Positions 1 through 10,644 are shown, counted from the stretch's first letter. The stretch is 64,000 nt of DNA from an uncultured Ruminococcus sp. (GCA_902789345.1 CADANT010000007.1:1-64000); one strand, 5' to 3'. Translations and numbers: made by a program. Notes: a model not told the origin generated them from the sequence alone.

Positions 1-18
1 GAACTACCGGGCCAATTT

Positions 19-94
19 TGGTGGGAACAACAGGGCTCGAACCTGTGACCCTCTGCTTGTAAGGCAGATGCTCTCCCAGCTGAGCTATGCTCCC
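19..94 (-). tRNA. tRNA-Val (anticodon TAC)
   Basis: Read on the minus strand this folds as a complete 76-nt tRNA. The acceptor stem GGGAGCA pairs with TGTTCCC (one G-U), the D arm begins TAGCTCAGC, the anticodon loop is CTTACAA (TAC, valine), the T arm contains GGTTCGAGCC, and the 3' CCA is encoded. It closely resembles typical bacterial tRNA-Val. A SigA-like promoter lies about 50 nt upstream. Confidence 0.95.
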
Positions 95-147
95 ACAACC
101 GGAAAATTTCGCTTGAGTTGTTCGTGTCCTCATCAGCGACAGGTATT

Positions 148-176
148 ATAATACACTATCCGGTTTAAAAAGTCAA
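148..176 (-). promoter_or_regulatory. SigA-type promoter of tRNA-Val
   Basis: On the minus strand TTGACT (171-176) and TATTAT (148-153) are separated by exactly 17 bp, about 55 nt before the tRNA 5' end. hslO ends upstream, so the promoter probably serves the tRNA. Confidence 0.7.
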
Positions 177-229
177 CACCTTTTTTTAATTTTTTTAAAA
201 TAATTATTCAGGCGTTTTTCAACAGACCG

Positions 230-1129
230 TTATTTGTTTTTTGACCTTTCTTTTCTGGCTTTTATAAAGTCCTCTATTTCCTTAGCGGTAAACAAATATT
301 TCTTGTTGCAGTAATGGCATACAGCCTCAACATTTCCTGTACTGTTAACCATACTTCTCAGCTGGTCATCAGGAATAGAGGCAAAGCTCTGCTCAACCCT
401 TTGTCTGCTGCAGGTACAGTAGTAATGCACGGGCATTTCGTCAAGCACCTCAACCTCAAAGCCCTCCAGTGCGGCCTTGCACATATCCAGCGGCGCCATA
501 CCCTTTGCCATCATAGTTGTAACCGAATCCAGCTTTTTTATATTTGCCTCCAGCTTGTCGCAAATGTCCTGTGTAGCACCGGGCAAAAGCTGAATAAGCA
601 TTCCACCTGCAAGCAGCAAAACACCGTCCTGTTTGTCTAGCAGCACGCCCAAAGCACACACTGTAGGTATTTGCTCACTGTTTGCATAATATGAGGTTAT
701 ATCCTCTGCTATTTCGCCGCTTACAAGCTCGGTAACGCCTGTATAAGGCTCACCTGTGCCATAGTCACGGACTACATACAAGGTACCGTTGCTGCCTACA
801 GCTTTGCCTACATTAATGTGTCCGTTTTCGTAATGCTCGGTCTCACAGTTAGGATTTTCAACAAAACCCCTGACATTGCCGTCACTTGTAGCAGAAGCAA
901 CCATTACTCCCAAAGGGCCGTCGCCCTTAATTCTTACGGTAAGTGCGGCACGGCGCTGTTTTAGCTGTGCACCCATAAGTGACGCACCTGTAAGCAGTCT
1001 GCCAAGTGCGGCTGTAGCTACAGGGGACAGGCTGTGCACCTGCTGTGCCGTTGCAACAATATTTGTACTGGTTATAGCACTTGCCATTATACTGCCGTCA
1101 CTTGTTATACATCTAATAATTTTATCCAT
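230..1129 (-). CDS. hslO: Hsp33 redox-regulated chaperone
   Basis: A 299-residue protein matching Hsp33, the cytoplasmic holdase switched on by oxidation. The C-terminal zinc-binding redox switch is complete: C238-T-C240 and C271-H-Y-C274, the CxC...CxxC arrangement of the family. The N-terminal domain begins MDKIIRCITSDG, as in other Hsp33 proteins, and the length is normal. It is followed by the tRNA-Val promoter and preceded by a same-strand methyltransferase gene 46 bp away. No separate promoter was identified, so co-transcription with upstream genes is possible. Confidence 0.95.
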   Translation of the reverse strand: MDKIIRCITSDGSIMASAITSTNIVATAQQVHSLSPVATAALGRLLTGASLMGAQLKQRRAALTVRIKGDGPLGVMVASATSDGNVRGFVENPNCETEHYENGHINVGKAVGSNGTLYVVRDYGTGEPYTGVTELVSGEIAEDITSYYANSEQIPTVCALGVLLDKQDGVLLLAGGMLIQLLPGATQDICDKLEANIKKLDSVTTMMAKGMAPLDMCKAALEGFEVEVLDEMPVHYYCTCSRQRVEQSFASIPDDQLRSMVNSTGNVEAVCHYCNKKYLFTAKEIEDFIKARKERSKNK

Positions 1130-1175
1130 TGCTATTTTCCTTTTCTATAATTATACTTAGTCTTTAGAAAATTTA

Positions 1176-1922
1176 TTACAGCTTTTTTGCTATGTAAAAA
1201 TTCCTCTGAGAGGTTTCCGTGGGTTTATCAAACGACATTTCGCCAAATACATCTAAAAGCTTAAAGCCTGCTTTTTCAAGCATTTCGCATATTTCTATAT
1301 GAGTATATGCACGCTCCATAAAATTCTCGCTATAGCGCCTGTAAATGTCACCGTCACGCTGGAAAAAGTCAAGACTAATATCCACCGTTCTGTTGTCTTT
1401 ACAAAGTGAATTTTGCCAGACACAGTAAACCTTGCTTGTGTCATACACAAAGGTGTTGTTCCCCAAAACCTTTTGGTGCTTATAAAGGGTGTTAACATCA
1501 AATATAAACAATGCCTCGGGATTCATAAAAAACGACACCTTTGAAAAGGTTTTTTGAACATCGTCCTTATTAGTAATATGATTAATACTGTCAAGTGTGC
1601 ATATGCAGGTATCTATAGTGCCGTAAAGGTCTATATTCTGCATTTTTTGCCTTAAAAAAAGCATACCGCTTATATCACTGTCCAGTGCCTTTTCCTGAGC
1701 CACAGACAGCATTTCTGCAGAAGCGTCTATACCGTATATATCTACACCCTTTTTCTTCAGCCAAAGGGTAAGAGAGCCTGTTCCGCAGGCCAAGTCCAGC
1801 GTAATGCCCATATTGTGATTATATTTTTCAGCCAGCTGTAAAATATATTCCCCGTAGCGTTCATAGTGAACATTATTTGTAAGATTATCGTAAAAATCCG
1901 CAAAGTATGAGTAGCTTAGCAT
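1176..1922 (-). CDS. class I SAM-dependent methyltransferase
   Basis: A 248-residue cytoplasmic protein with a Rossmann-fold methyltransferase motif I (LDLACGTGSLTLWL, about residues 42-55), then an acidic motif II (GIDASAEML) and a motif IV-like CTLDSINHI. It resembles the small methyltransferases often seen next to yerC or comEA in Clostridia. The substrate cannot be read from sequence. Its ATG overlaps the last base of the yerC stop, so the two are translationally coupled. Confidence 0.8.
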   Translation of the reverse strand: MLSYSYFADFYDNLTNNVHYERYGEYILQLAEKYNHNMGITLDLACGTGSLTLWLKKKGVDIYGIDASAEMLSVAQEKALDSDISGMLFLRQKMQNIDLYGTIDTCICTLDSINHITNKDDVQKTFSKVSFFMNPEALFIFDVNTLYKHQKVLGNNTFVYDTSKVYCVWQNSLCKDNRTVDISLDFFQRDGDIYRRYSENFMERAYTHIEICEMLEKAGFKLLDVFGEMSFDKPTETSQRNFYIAKKL

Positions 1923-2227
1923 TACTTTTCTTCCCCGTTGTTTTTATCCATTCTTTCAAATACCATTTTGTAGCCGTCACAGCCGTAGGTAAGGGAGCGG
2001 TTTACTCTGCTTATGGTAGCTGTGCTTGCACCTGTTTCCTCCACAATGGCGTTGTACACCTTTTTTTGAGTAAGGCGTCTTGCAACAACCAAACGCTGTG
2101 ACATTGCACGAAGCTCCGGCACAGTACACAGGTCTTCAAAAAAGTCGTAGCATTCCTCGGTATTTTTTAGCTGTAAAATTGCTTCAAAAAGCATATCTGT
2201 ATTTTTGTTTTTTAATTTAGAGTTCAT
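1922..2227 (-). CDS. YerC/YecD family TrpR-related regulator
   Basis: A 101-residue, all-helical protein of the TrpR superfamily. The C-terminal half carries a helix-turn-helix (about residues 52-80: RLTQKKVYNAIVEETGAS, then TATISRVNRSL), and the N-terminal FFEDLCTVPELRAMSQRL is typical of YerC. Family members are DNA-binding regulators of mostly unknown target and are not tryptophan repressors in the strict sense. The gene follows a hairpin at 2251-2277 and overlaps the downstream methyltransferase by one base. Confidence 0.85.
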   Translation of the reverse strand: MNSKLKNKNTDMLFEAILQLKNTEECYDFFEDLCTVPELRAMSQRLVVARRLTQKKVYNAIVEETGASTATISRVNRSLTYGCDGYKMVFERMDKNNGEEK

Positions 2228-2250
2228 TACTTTTTCCCCTTATTAAAAAT

Positions 2251-2277
2251 AAGCTGTAGGACATAACCCTACAGCTT
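2251..2277 (-). terminator. hairpin, likely terminator after the mrp gene
   Basis: A perfect 10-bp stem (AAGCTGTAGG / CCTACAGCTT) with a 7-nt loop, followed on the minus strand by ATTTTTAATAAG. It lies between the mrp stop and the yerC start. It could also act as a leader hairpin for yerC. Confidence 0.65.
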
Positions 2278-2358
2278 GAATTTTATCACAAGTATTTATA
2301 ATAGTAAAGCGTTTTCGCGCATTAAACTGTTAAATTGTTAAAATAATTTAAAGGTGCA

Positions 2359-3192
2359 TTAATCCTTTGTAGAATTAATAATCTGCTCTACGCCATTATT
2401 CAGCCAGTCGCCCTCAAAGCCCTCTATGTTGCCGTTGTCAACACATTCGGCCAGCTTCGGCTCTATAGGCAGCTTACCCAAAACAGGTATGCCATAGCCC
2501 TTGGCAATTTCGTCTACCTTACTTTTACCGTAAATGTAGTGCTTCTTGCCACACTGGTCACATATAAAATAGCTGTTGTTTTCAACTATGCCTAAAATAG
2601 GAATATTCATCATATTCGCCATTTTTACAGCCTTTTCAACTATCATTGCCACAAGCTCCTGTGGAGAAGTAACAATAACAATTCCGCTTAGAGGTATGCT
2701 CTGAAATACCGTAAGGGCAACATCACCTGTTCCCGGCGGCATATCAACAAACATATAGTCCTCGTTTTCCCAAATAACATCAGTCCAAAACTGTCTTACT
2801 GTACCTGTTATAACAGGGCCTCTCCATACTGTAGGCTCGGTTTCGTTTGGCAAAAACATATTGGTAGAGATAATATCAATACCTGTTGAGGTTACAGCCG
2901 GTATAATTCCCTCTGCACAGCCCTGTGCACGCTCTGTTATACCAAAGCTTTTTGGTATAGACGGTCCTGTAATGTCGGCGTCCAGCACAGCTACCCTGTA
3001 GCCCTGCCTGTTAAACAGCACGGCAAGCATAGCGGTAACCATACTCTTTCCAACGCCGCCTTTACCGCTTATAACACCTATAACCTTTTTAACCGAGCTG
3101 TGTTTATTAAGCTGGGCATATTGGCTTTCAGGCTCCTGCCTGGAACTGCACTCCTGTGAACACCTGCCGCAGTTATGTGAACATTCTGACAT
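2359..3192 (-). CDS. mrp: Mrp/NBP35-type P-loop ATPase, Fe-S cluster carrier
   Basis: A 277-residue cytoplasmic ATPase of the Mrp/NBP35/ApbC family, thought to bind and transfer Fe-S clusters. The deviant Walker A GKGGVGKS is at residues 43-50, followed by switch motifs DADITGPSIP and VDMPPGTGD. The short N-terminal extension is cysteine-rich (C4, C8, C11, C15), like NBP35, and a conserved CxxC (CDQCGKK) sits in the C-terminal third, where these proteins hold their bridging cluster. It is 13 bp downstream of prmA and probably belongs to the dnaK operon transcript. Confidence in family is high; the exact client proteins are unknown. Confidence 0.9.
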   Translation of the reverse strand: MSECSHNCGRCSQECSSRQEPESQYAQLNKHSSVKKVIGVISGKGGVGKSMVTAMLAVLFNRQGYRVAVLDADITGPSIPKSFGITERAQGCAEGIIPAVTSTGIDIISTNMFLPNETEPTVWRGPVITGTVRQFWTDVIWENEDYMFVDMPPGTGDVALTVFQSIPLSGIVIVTSPQELVAMIVEKAVKMANMMNIPILGIVENNSYFICDQCGKKHYIYGKSKVDEIAKGYGIPVLGKLPIEPKLAECVDNGNIEGFEGDWLNNGVEQIINSTKD

Positions 3193-3205
3193 AATACTCC
3201 TCCGA

Positions 3206-4132
3206 TTACTTCTGTTCCTTTAGCGTTGCAACAAGACAGCACCAGCCGTTTTCCAACAGCTTTTCTTTTATTTCAAAGGTGTCGCCTATTGCATTAAGCA
3301 CATCGTCTACTCTTGTGTCTATTATTCCACTCATAATATAAACTGAGTCATCATACATATAATTTTTTATATCCTTAGACAGCATAATAATTGCGTCAGC
3401 CACAATGTTAGCCGCAACAACATTATACTTACCCTCAACCTTGTCGGTAAGGTTGCCTGCCAAAACAGTAAAGCGATCCTCTACACCGTTTAGCACTGCA
3501 TTCTCTTTTGCTGTTTTAACCGCCATTTCGTCTATATCTACACCAACGGCACTTTTAGCACCCAACAGCAATGCCGCAACTGACAGAATACCGCTGCCAC
3601 AGCCTACATCCAGCATTTCTGTATCCGGTGTAGTGTACTTTTCAACAGCCTGCAGACAAAGTCTGGTGGTTTCGTGGGTACCTGTACCAAAAGCAAGGCC
3701 CGGGTCAAGGTTAAGCACTACCCTGCCCTTAGGGTCGTACTTGTCACGCCAAGTAGGGCGAATAAGAATTTTTTCGCCTACCTCTATAGGGTTAAAATAC
3801 TGCTTCCAATTATTGAGCCAATCCTGCTCCTGACAGCCTGTAGTATTAATTTCAAAAGGAATGTCCGCCTGTGTATAGCGTTCCTTTAAGAATGCAACAG
3901 CCTCCACCGGGTTATCCTCCGGGCTTATATAAATATGCACCACTCCCTTTGACCTGTCTTTATCAAGCAAATCCTCGTCAATAAGGTCAATATGAGCAAT
4001 CTGCTGTACCTCGTCCTCAAGCATTGAATAGTCTTCAATGTAAATTCCGTAAGGAACAACCATTTGTGCAATATCTCCTGCTTCGTCAACTCTTTCAACA
4101 GGAACTGTAATACTTACTTCTGTCCATTCCAC
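3206..4132 (-). CDS. prmA: ribosomal protein L11 methyltransferase
   Basis: A 308-residue SAM-dependent methyltransferase matching PrmA, which trimethylates ribosomal protein L11. Diagnostic features are the PrmA loop GLAFGTGTHETTRLCL, motif I LDVGCGSGILSVAALLLGA and the motif IV region VVAANIVADAII (the NxxA type). Length is normal. It lies 12 bp after dnaJ, the usual dnaJ-prmA order of Clostridia. Confidence 0.95.
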   Translation of the reverse strand: MEWTEVSITVPVERVDEAGDIAQMVVPYGIYIEDYSMLEDEVQQIAHIDLIDEDLLDKDRSKGVVHIYISPEDNPVEAVAFLKERYTQADIPFEINTTGCQEQDWLNNWKQYFNPIEVGEKILIRPTWRDKYDPKGRVVLNLDPGLAFGTGTHETTRLCLQAVEKYTTPDTEMLDVGCGSGILSVAALLLGAKSAVGVDIDEMAVKTAKENAVLNGVEDRFTVLAGNLTDKVEGKYNVVAANIVADAIIMLSKDIKNYMYDDSVYIMSGIIDTRVDDVLNAIGDTFEIKEKLLENGWCCLVATLKEQK

Positions 4133-4144
4133 AGTAACACACCC

Positions 4145-5299
4145 TTACTTTTTATTATCGTCACCAAACATTGTTTTAAGCTTGTCAAAAAAGCCCTTTC
4201 TTTTTCCATAATTTTTCTCGGTGGCAGTACCGTCAAACTCCTTAAGCAGTTCTTTCTGTCTAGGCGTTAAATGCTTAGGAACCTCAATAACAACCTTTAC
4301 ATACTGGTCGCCTCGTCTGCTGCTGCCCAGGTGGGTAACGCCCTTGCCCTTTAGCTTGAAAATATCATTAGGCTGTGTGCCCTCGTGAATATTATAGGAT
4401 ACCTTGCCGTCAAGAGTAGGCACTGTAACCTCGCCGCCAAGTGCGGCCTGAGAAAATGTAATAGGCATTTCACACCAAACATCATCGCCACGGCGTTCAA
4501 AAATAGGGTGTGGCCTTACCTCTACTCTAACCCTTAAATCACCGTAAGGGCCGTTGTTGTCACCGGCATTACCGTGTCCCGACACTTGCAGTATCTCACC
4601 GTTAATACCTGCCGGAATGTCGATGTCTACCTTACGCTTTGTACGCACCTTACCGGTACCACGGCATGTAGCACACGGAGTTTCAATAGTTTTACCCTTA
4701 CCGCCGCAGGCATCACACACTCTTGAGGTTCTTACAACGCCAAAAGGTGTACGCTGTGTTACCTGTACCTGTCCTGTACCGTTACAAGCGTGGCAAACCT
4801 TTGGTGCTGTACCCTTTGCCGCACCTGAACCGTGGCACTCGTTACAAACGCTGTAGTTTGTGTATGAAACAGTTTTTTTGCAGCCCTTAGCCGCTTCTTC
4901 AAAAGAAACAAAAATAGTTGTTTCTATGTTACTGCCCTTTCGTGGTGCGTTAGGGTTTGCTCTTCTGCCGCCACCGCCGCCAAAGCCGCCGAAAAAGCTG
5001 TTAAATATGTCGCCAAAATCTATATCCTGACCAAACGGGCTTCCGCCTGCTGCACCTGCGCCGTAGCTAGGGTCAACGCCTGCGTGTCCAAACTGGTCAT
5101 ATCTTGCTCTTTTTTCTTTATCAGAAAGCACCTCATATGCTTCGTTTACTTCTTTGAACTTAGCCTCTGCCTCTTTATCTCCGGGATTTAAGTCCGGGTG
5201 ATATTTTTTTGCAAGCTGTCTAAAAGCCTTTTTTATTTCGTCGTCGGACGCACCTTTTTGCAGTCCCATAACTTCATAATAATCTCGCTTATCAGCCAA
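4145..5299 (-). CDS. dnaJ: chaperone DnaJ
   Basis: A 384-residue type I DnaJ: J-domain with H34-P-D36, glycine-phenylalanine-rich linker, four CxxCxGxG zinc repeats ([32 protein letters not shown]) and a C-terminal substrate-binding domain. It stimulates the DnaK ATPase and delivers clients. The start codon is TTG (5297-5299), supported by AGGAGG 7 nt upstream and by the canonical [11 protein letters not shown]-terminus. The 197-bp gap to dnaK holds several hairpins. Confidence 0.97.
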   Translation of the reverse strand: MADKRDYYEVMGLQKGASDDEIKKAFRQLAKKYHPDLNPGDKEAEAKFKEVNEAYEVLSDKEKRARYDQFGHAGVDPSYGAGAAGGSPFGQDIDFGDIFNSFFGGFGGGGGRRANPNAPRKGSNIETTIFVSFEEAAKGCKKTVSYTNYSVCNECHGSGAAKGTAPKVCHACNGTGQVQVTQRTPFGVVRTSRVCDACGGKGKTIETPCATCRGTGKVRTKRKVDIDIPAGINGEILQVSGHGNAGDNNGPYGDLRVRVEVRPHPIFERRGDDVWCEMPITFSQAALGGEVTVPTLDGKVSYNIHEGTQPNDIFKLKGKGVTHLGSSRRGDQYVKVVIEVPKHLTPRQKELLKEFDGTATEKNYGKRKGFFDKLKTMFGDDNKK

Positions 5300-5399
5300 G
5301 CTAATGCCTCCTGTCAGTATAAATTTGTGTCCTGTGCGATAGTCGCCGACACACCAAGGGTAAGCAATAGCTTACCGTAAAAATCTTTTAAATTCAGTA

Positions 5400-5429
5400 A
5401 ACAGGGCAGAATAACCCTCCTGCCCTGTT
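5400..5429 (-). terminator. hairpin after dnaK
   Basis: AACAGGGCAG and CTGCCCTGTT form a perfect 10-bp stem with a 10-nt loop in the dnaK-dnaJ gap. Two smaller hairpins follow before dnaJ (GGTAAG/CTTACC at about 5358-5375, GTGTC/GACAC at about 5327-5352). There is no long T-run, so it may be a processing or attenuation hairpin that lowers dnaJ relative to dnaK (inference). Confidence 0.5.
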
Positions 5430-5496
5430 CCGTTCAAAAAGCTACCGGTATATTATACTACATACTTCCGCTAAAATCTATTATTTTTTTTACAAA

Positions 5497-7389
<1,893 letters not shown>

Positions 7390-7415
7390 TTATTTTAATT
7401 TATATGCAAAAGGTT

Positions 7416-8012
7416 TTAGTCACAGTTAGCAACCTGAACCATTGCGTGCCTTATAATTTTATCGCCTGTTTTATATCCTGTTTGGAAAACCTGCGCTATG
7501 GTGTTTTCGCCCAAAGAATCGTCCTCTATCTTCATAACAGCGTTGTGAAGCTCAGGGTTAAATTCCTCGCCGACCTCACCAAAGGTTTCAACATTCAGCT
7601 TTTCAAGCGATGTTTTCAGCTGATTGCAAATAAGCTCCAAGCCCTTTTTATATTCCTCAGGAACATTATCAACGGACTTTAACGCCATTTCTATGCTGTC
7701 GCCTATAGGCAAAATTTCTTTAATTGCCTTTGCAGTGGCGTCGGCATAAATGTTTGTTTTTTCCTCCGTTGTTCTTCTGCGGTAGTTTTCATACTCGGCA
7801 GCTAAACGAAGGTAGGCGTCGTTTTTCGCTTTCAGCTCTTCCTCCAGCTTGCTTTGTGCTGACTCTTCTTTGGAGCTTTCTTTGCACTCTGCCTCATTTT
7901 CAGCCTTTTCGTCAGTTTTCTCGTCAGTCTTTACTTCCTCTGTCGGTTCAGACTGCTTCTTTTTTTCTTTTCCAGATGTTTTTTTATTTTCTTCCTTTTT
8001 CAAATCATTCAC
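7416..8012 (-). CDS. grpE: nucleotide exchange factor GrpE
   Basis: About 198 residues: a charged, Lys/Glu-rich N-terminal tail, a long coiled coil (about 60-110), then the GrpE core with ILPIGDSIEMAL and the C-terminal beta domain ending YKTGDKIIRHAMVQVA. It releases ADP from DnaK. The frame stays open further upstream, but a longer reading would overlap hrcA. GTG at 8012 is preferred because AAAGGATGG lies directly before it and the product then has a normal GrpE N-terminus. TTG three codons later is a possible alternative. Confidence 0.93.
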   Translation of the reverse strand: MNDLKKEENKKTSGKEKKKQSEPTEEVKTDEKTDEKAENEAECKESSKEESAQSKLEEELKAKNDAYLRLAAEYENYRRRTTEEKTNIYADATAKAIKEILPIGDSIEMALKSVDNVPEEYKKGLELICNQLKTSLEKLNVETFGEVGEEFNPELHNAVMKIEDDSLGENTIAQVFQTGYKTGDKIIRHAMVQVANCD

Positions 8013-8047
8013 CCATCCTTTATATATAAGTAAATAATGTTTTTGAT

Positions 8048-9076
8048 TTATTCCAAAAGCTCTGTAATAAGCTTTCCGCACATTTGTGAAATGTAGCTTG
8101 CGTAAGCAACAGCCGCTGTGTACCTCATTCTTATAGGCCCAACAACTGCCAAAGCACCGGCAGGCTCATCCTCTACCTCGTACCTTGAAACCACAATGCC
8201 TGTGGAGCGAATGTCGGGGTTTTTCGACTCTGTACCGATGTAGGTGGAAATTCTTCTGTTATTTTGTCTGAACAAAAGCTCCTCCTGTGCCGGCATATCC
8301 TGCAAAAACCGGTATATTCCTTTAAGCTCACTTACCTGAAATTCGCCTGTTTGCAGCAAATTTGACAAGCCGTAATTAACAATGTTAATTACGGACGCTT
8401 CTTTTGAAGCCTCCATTATTGTCAACAACGCTTGAGGCATCAGAATAAGGACATCTCCCATTGTAGCCGCCACTGTTTGTACAAACGCCGGCGTAACCGA
8501 GCTTAAACGCACACCGCTTAGCATTTCGTTCAGTGCTCTTTCAAACACTTGCAAAACATCGTCTGTAACATTGTAGTCGCACCTAAACAGCCTGTTCTTT
8601 ACCATACCTTTTGAAGTAATCATAATCATCATAGCGGTATGTCTGCTTATTTGGATTATCCTTATGCGGTCTACCGTGGTGTTTTCGGTTGGCGGTGTAG
8701 TGCTTAGTGCTACGCAGCCTGTAAGCTGTGAAAGAATTTCTGCCCCTTTGTTCAATATATGCTCAGGGTCGTCTGCTACGGCAGTAAGAACATCGTCAAT
8801 AGCTCTGCGTTCTCTGCTGCTAAGCTCTATAGGCTCAATTAAATGGTCAAGGTAATACCTGTAGCCCATTTGCGTTGGTACACGACCTGCCGAGGTATGG
8901 GGCTGTACTAAATATCCCATATCTGACAAGCTGGCCATCTCATTACGGACTGTAGCAGAAGAAACAGAAAAATCAAGGTAATCCAGCAACCCTTTTGAAC
9001 CCATAGGCTCTCCGGTAGCTATATACTGTTTAATAATCGCATTTAAGATTTTACTTTTTCTTACAGGCAGTTCCAT
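8048..9076 (-). CDS. hrcA: heat-inducible transcription repressor HrcA
   Basis: A 342-residue HrcA: N-terminal winged helix (ILNAIIKQYIATGEPMGSKGL...SSATVRNEMASL), then the conserved QPHTSAGRVPTQMGYRYYLD segment split across residues 60-80 and a GAF-like domain. HrcA binds CIRCE and represses the dnaK operon; GroEL keeps it folded. The ATG at 9076 is chosen because AGAGGTGG lies 5 nt before it; a GTG three codons upstream falls inside that ribosome-binding site. The CIRCE 28 bp upstream implies autorepression. Confidence 0.96.
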   Translation of the reverse strand: MELPVRKSKILNAIIKQYIATGEPMGSKGLLDYLDFSVSSATVRNEMASLSDMGYLVQPHTSAGRVPTQMGYRYYLDHLIEPIELSSRERRAIDDVLTAVADDPEHILNKGAEILSQLTGCVALSTTPPTENTTVDRIRIIQISRHTAMMIMITSKGMVKNRLFRCDYNVTDDVLQVFERALNEMLSGVRLSSVTPAFVQTVAATMGDVLILMPQALLTIMEASKEASVINIVNYGLSNLLQTGEFQVSELKGIYRFLQDMPAQEELLFRQNNRRISTYIGTESKNPDIRSTGIVVSRYEVEDEPAGALAVVGPIRMRYTAAVAYASYISQMCGKLITELLE

Positions 9077-9103
9077 AAGTACCACCTCTTGCCTATTTTT
9101 ATT

Positions 9104-9130
9104 TTAGCACTCTTAAAGGTGGAGTGCTAA
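9104..9130 (-). promoter_or_regulatory. CIRCE operator (HrcA binding site)
   Basis: TTAGCACTC, a 9-bp spacer and GAGTGCTAA form the exact 27-bp CIRCE inverted repeat. It lies between the promoter at 9140-9168 and the hrcA start, so HrcA would block transcription of hrcA-grpE-dnaK-dnaJ. Confidence 0.97.
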
Positions 9131-9139
9131 TGTAACTAT

Positions 9140-9168
9140 AATGTACCATCAATTACCTTATTTGTCAA
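9140..9168 (-). promoter_or_regulatory. SigA-type promoter of the hrcA-grpE-dnaK operon
   Basis: On the minus strand TTGACA (9163-9168) and TACATT (9140-9145) are 17 bp apart. The CIRCE begins 10 bp downstream of the -10, as expected for a CIRCE-controlled vegetative promoter. Confidence 0.8.
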
Positions 9169-9314
9169 GGAAACTATTGTAAACTAATTGTTAATAACCG
9201 AATTTTTAATTGCAAATTTAAAAATAGCCGCTATAATCTATGCTGCAAAATTTATTGCACAACAAACACCGCCCATAACATATAGAGAAGTTAAATTTTT
9301 GTCACAATAAATTA

Positions 9315-9343
9315 TTGACTATATACAAATTTTTATTTATACT
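9315..9343 (+). promoter_or_regulatory. SigA-type promoter of the small membrane protein pair
   Basis: TTGACT (9315-9320), a 17-bp spacer and TATACT (9338-9343), 34 bp upstream of the GTG at 9377, which is preceded by AAAGGGGG. Confidence 0.7.
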
Positions 9344-9376
9344 AATCCTATAGATAATTAAAAGGGGGTTTGTACC

Positions 9377-9688
9377 GTGTGGATAGCCATTTTAGCAGGT
9401 GTAGTATGTTTGGTAATTGCAATAGTTTTATTTACCCCCGTATTTCGTCACGCACTTCTGTTTAGACCTGTTGCCCTGTTTTTTATTTTTGAGGGCATAT
9501 GGATTATGGGCAACTACTTGGCAAAGGAACTATGGCCGGGCAACGATGCAATGCAATGGGTGCACTATGTGGGCATAATAGTTTTTGGCGGATATTTGCT
9601 TATTTGCCTGCTTTTTAGTATTCCTAAAAAAGACAAGAAAACAAAGGGTAAAAAGTCAAAATCCAGAAAAAGAAATAAAATAAATTAA
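9377..9688 (+). CDS. small membrane protein of unknown function
   Basis: A 103-residue protein not assigned to a family. It has three hydrophobic stretches (about 2-21, 31-50 and 66-84) and a strongly basic C-terminal tail, rich in KK, KGKKSKSRKR, that should face the cytoplasm. GTG start with AAAGGGGG about 9 nt upstream and a good promoter. It is followed after 13 bp by a second small membrane protein, so the two are probably co-transcribed and may act together (inference). Confidence 0.65.
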   Translation: MWIAILAGVVCLVIAIVLFTPVFRHALLFRPVALFFIFEGIWIMGNYLAKELWPGNDAMQWVHYVGIIVFGGYLLICLLFSIPKKDKKTKGKKSKSRKRNKIN

Positions 9689-9701
9689 GCGTGGAGTTTA
9701 T

Positions 9702-9959
9702 ATGGGATATTTATTTGTAGCAATGTTTTTTATTATAGGTGTATACCTTATTTATAACGCAGTAAAGGAATTTCGCTTTTTACTGCTGCCGGGTATATAC
9801 TTTGTTATATTAGGCATATGGTGGCTTATTGACGAGCTTACACCTAGCATTGACATAACAGGCGGCGTGTTTGCCTGGGGTATTCGTGGCGTTTCGCTTG
9901 TAGTGCTTATAATAACAGGCGCTATATACTACTTTAAATATTATAAAAACAGAAAATAA
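9702..9959 (+). CDS. small membrane protein of unknown function
   Basis: An 85-residue protein with three predicted hydrophobic segments (about 2-17, 24-41 and 54-75) and a short basic end (YYFKYYKNRK). It is similar in size and layout to the gene just upstream, with which it forms a bicistron. The ATG follows GTGGAGTTTAT, a weak ribosome-binding site, consistent with coupled translation. No recognised family. Confidence 0.6.
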   Translation: MGYLFVAMFFIIGVYLIYNAVKEFRFLLLPGIYFVILGIWWLIDELTPSIDITGGVFAWGIRGVSLVVLIITGAIYYFKYYKNRK

Positions 9960-10089
9960 CCCACTTATAGTCTATTTTGGATTTTGGTACTTTATGTTAC
10001 AATTTTTTAGAAAGACTGTTATTTTAGCCTTATAACATACAAGTATTTCAAGAAATTTTACTTTAATTCTTAAAAAAGCAAAAAAACTC

Positions 10090-10118
10090 TTGCAATTTTA
10101 TTTACAAAATGTTAGAAT
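10090..10118 (+). promoter_or_regulatory. SigA-type promoter of rpsT
   Basis: TTGCAA (10090-10095), 17-bp spacer, TAGAAT (10113-10118), 40 bp before the rpsT ATG. Confidence 0.7.
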
Positions 10119-10158
10119 AGGCTGTACACATGAGAATGGGCAAAGGAGGTGGCACCAG

Positions 10159-10419
10159 ATGCCAAACATTAAATCAGCTAAAAAAAGAGTAAAGGTTACA
10201 GCTACAAAGAACGCTAGAAATAAGGCTTTTAAGTCTGCTCTTAGAACAAGCGTTAAGAACGCTTATATTGCTATAGATACAAACGCTGCTGACAAGGCAG
10301 AGGTAGTAAAGCAGGCAGTTAAGAAGATTGACACTGCAGTTAGCAAGGGCATTCTTCACAAGAATACAGCTGCCAGAAGCAAGTCTTCATTGGCTCGCAA
10401 GCTGAACGCTTCAGCTTAA
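10159..10419 (+). CDS. rpsT: 30S ribosomal protein S20
   Basis: An 86-residue basic protein with the S20 signature: it begins MPNIKSAKKRVKV, contains KNARNKAFKSALRTSVK and ends in an Ala/Lys/Ser-rich helix (KNTAARSKSSLARKL). It binds 16S rRNA in the small subunit. The frame is open further upstream, but AAAGGAGGTGG lies 8 nt before the ATG at 10159 and the resulting N-terminus is canonical. It is monocistronic, with its own promoter and a terminator at 10459. Confidence 0.97.
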   Translation: MPNIKSAKKRVKVTATKNARNKAFKSALRTSVKNAYIAIDTNAADKAEVVKQAVKKIDTAVSKGILHKNTAARSKSSLARKLNASA

Positions 10420-10644
10420 TTTAAGCAGTTGAATCAATTTAACAAGCAAAACATTACAAGCAGAGCGTATGCCCTGCTTTTTTGTTATGTCTTTTTTCCT
10501 TTTATACATAAAGTATAAAGATATAGACATTGCCTGTCCTAAAGAGCGAAGCTGCTTTGTTGTCAGCTTTTCAGCTATAAGCAGTTTTAGCATTTGCAAA
10601 TTTATAATACCGGTGTTTGTTTTGTTATTATAATCCGTGGTCAT
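10411..10644 (-). CDS. doubtful small ORF, 77 residues
   Basis: An open frame on the strand opposite the rpsT terminator. The product would be basic and helical, with MLKLLIAEKLTTKQLRSLGQ and a membrane-like SISLYFMYKRKK. There is no clear ribosome-binding site before the ATG, and it overlaps the 3' end of rpsT by 9 bases. It could be a small gene downstream of the accA hairpin, or chance. It is kept only because the sequence reads as an amphipathic protein and the gap is otherwise empty. Confidence 0.25.
   Translation of the reverse strand: MTTDYNNKTNTGIINLQMLKLLIAEKLTTKQLRSLGQAMSISLYFMYKRKKDITKKQGIRSACNVLLVKLIQLLKLS
10459..10483 (+). terminator. rpsT terminator
   Basis: AGCAG-A-GC-gtat-GC-C-CTGCT hairpin (one A-C mismatch) followed directly by TTTTTT, 40 bp after the rpsT stop. 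Confidence 0.85.

Noticed and set aside
10141..10161. T-box-like GGTGGCACC before rpsT
   Set aside because: It is part of the AAAGGAGGTGG ribosome-binding site; no specifier stem or antiterminator is present.
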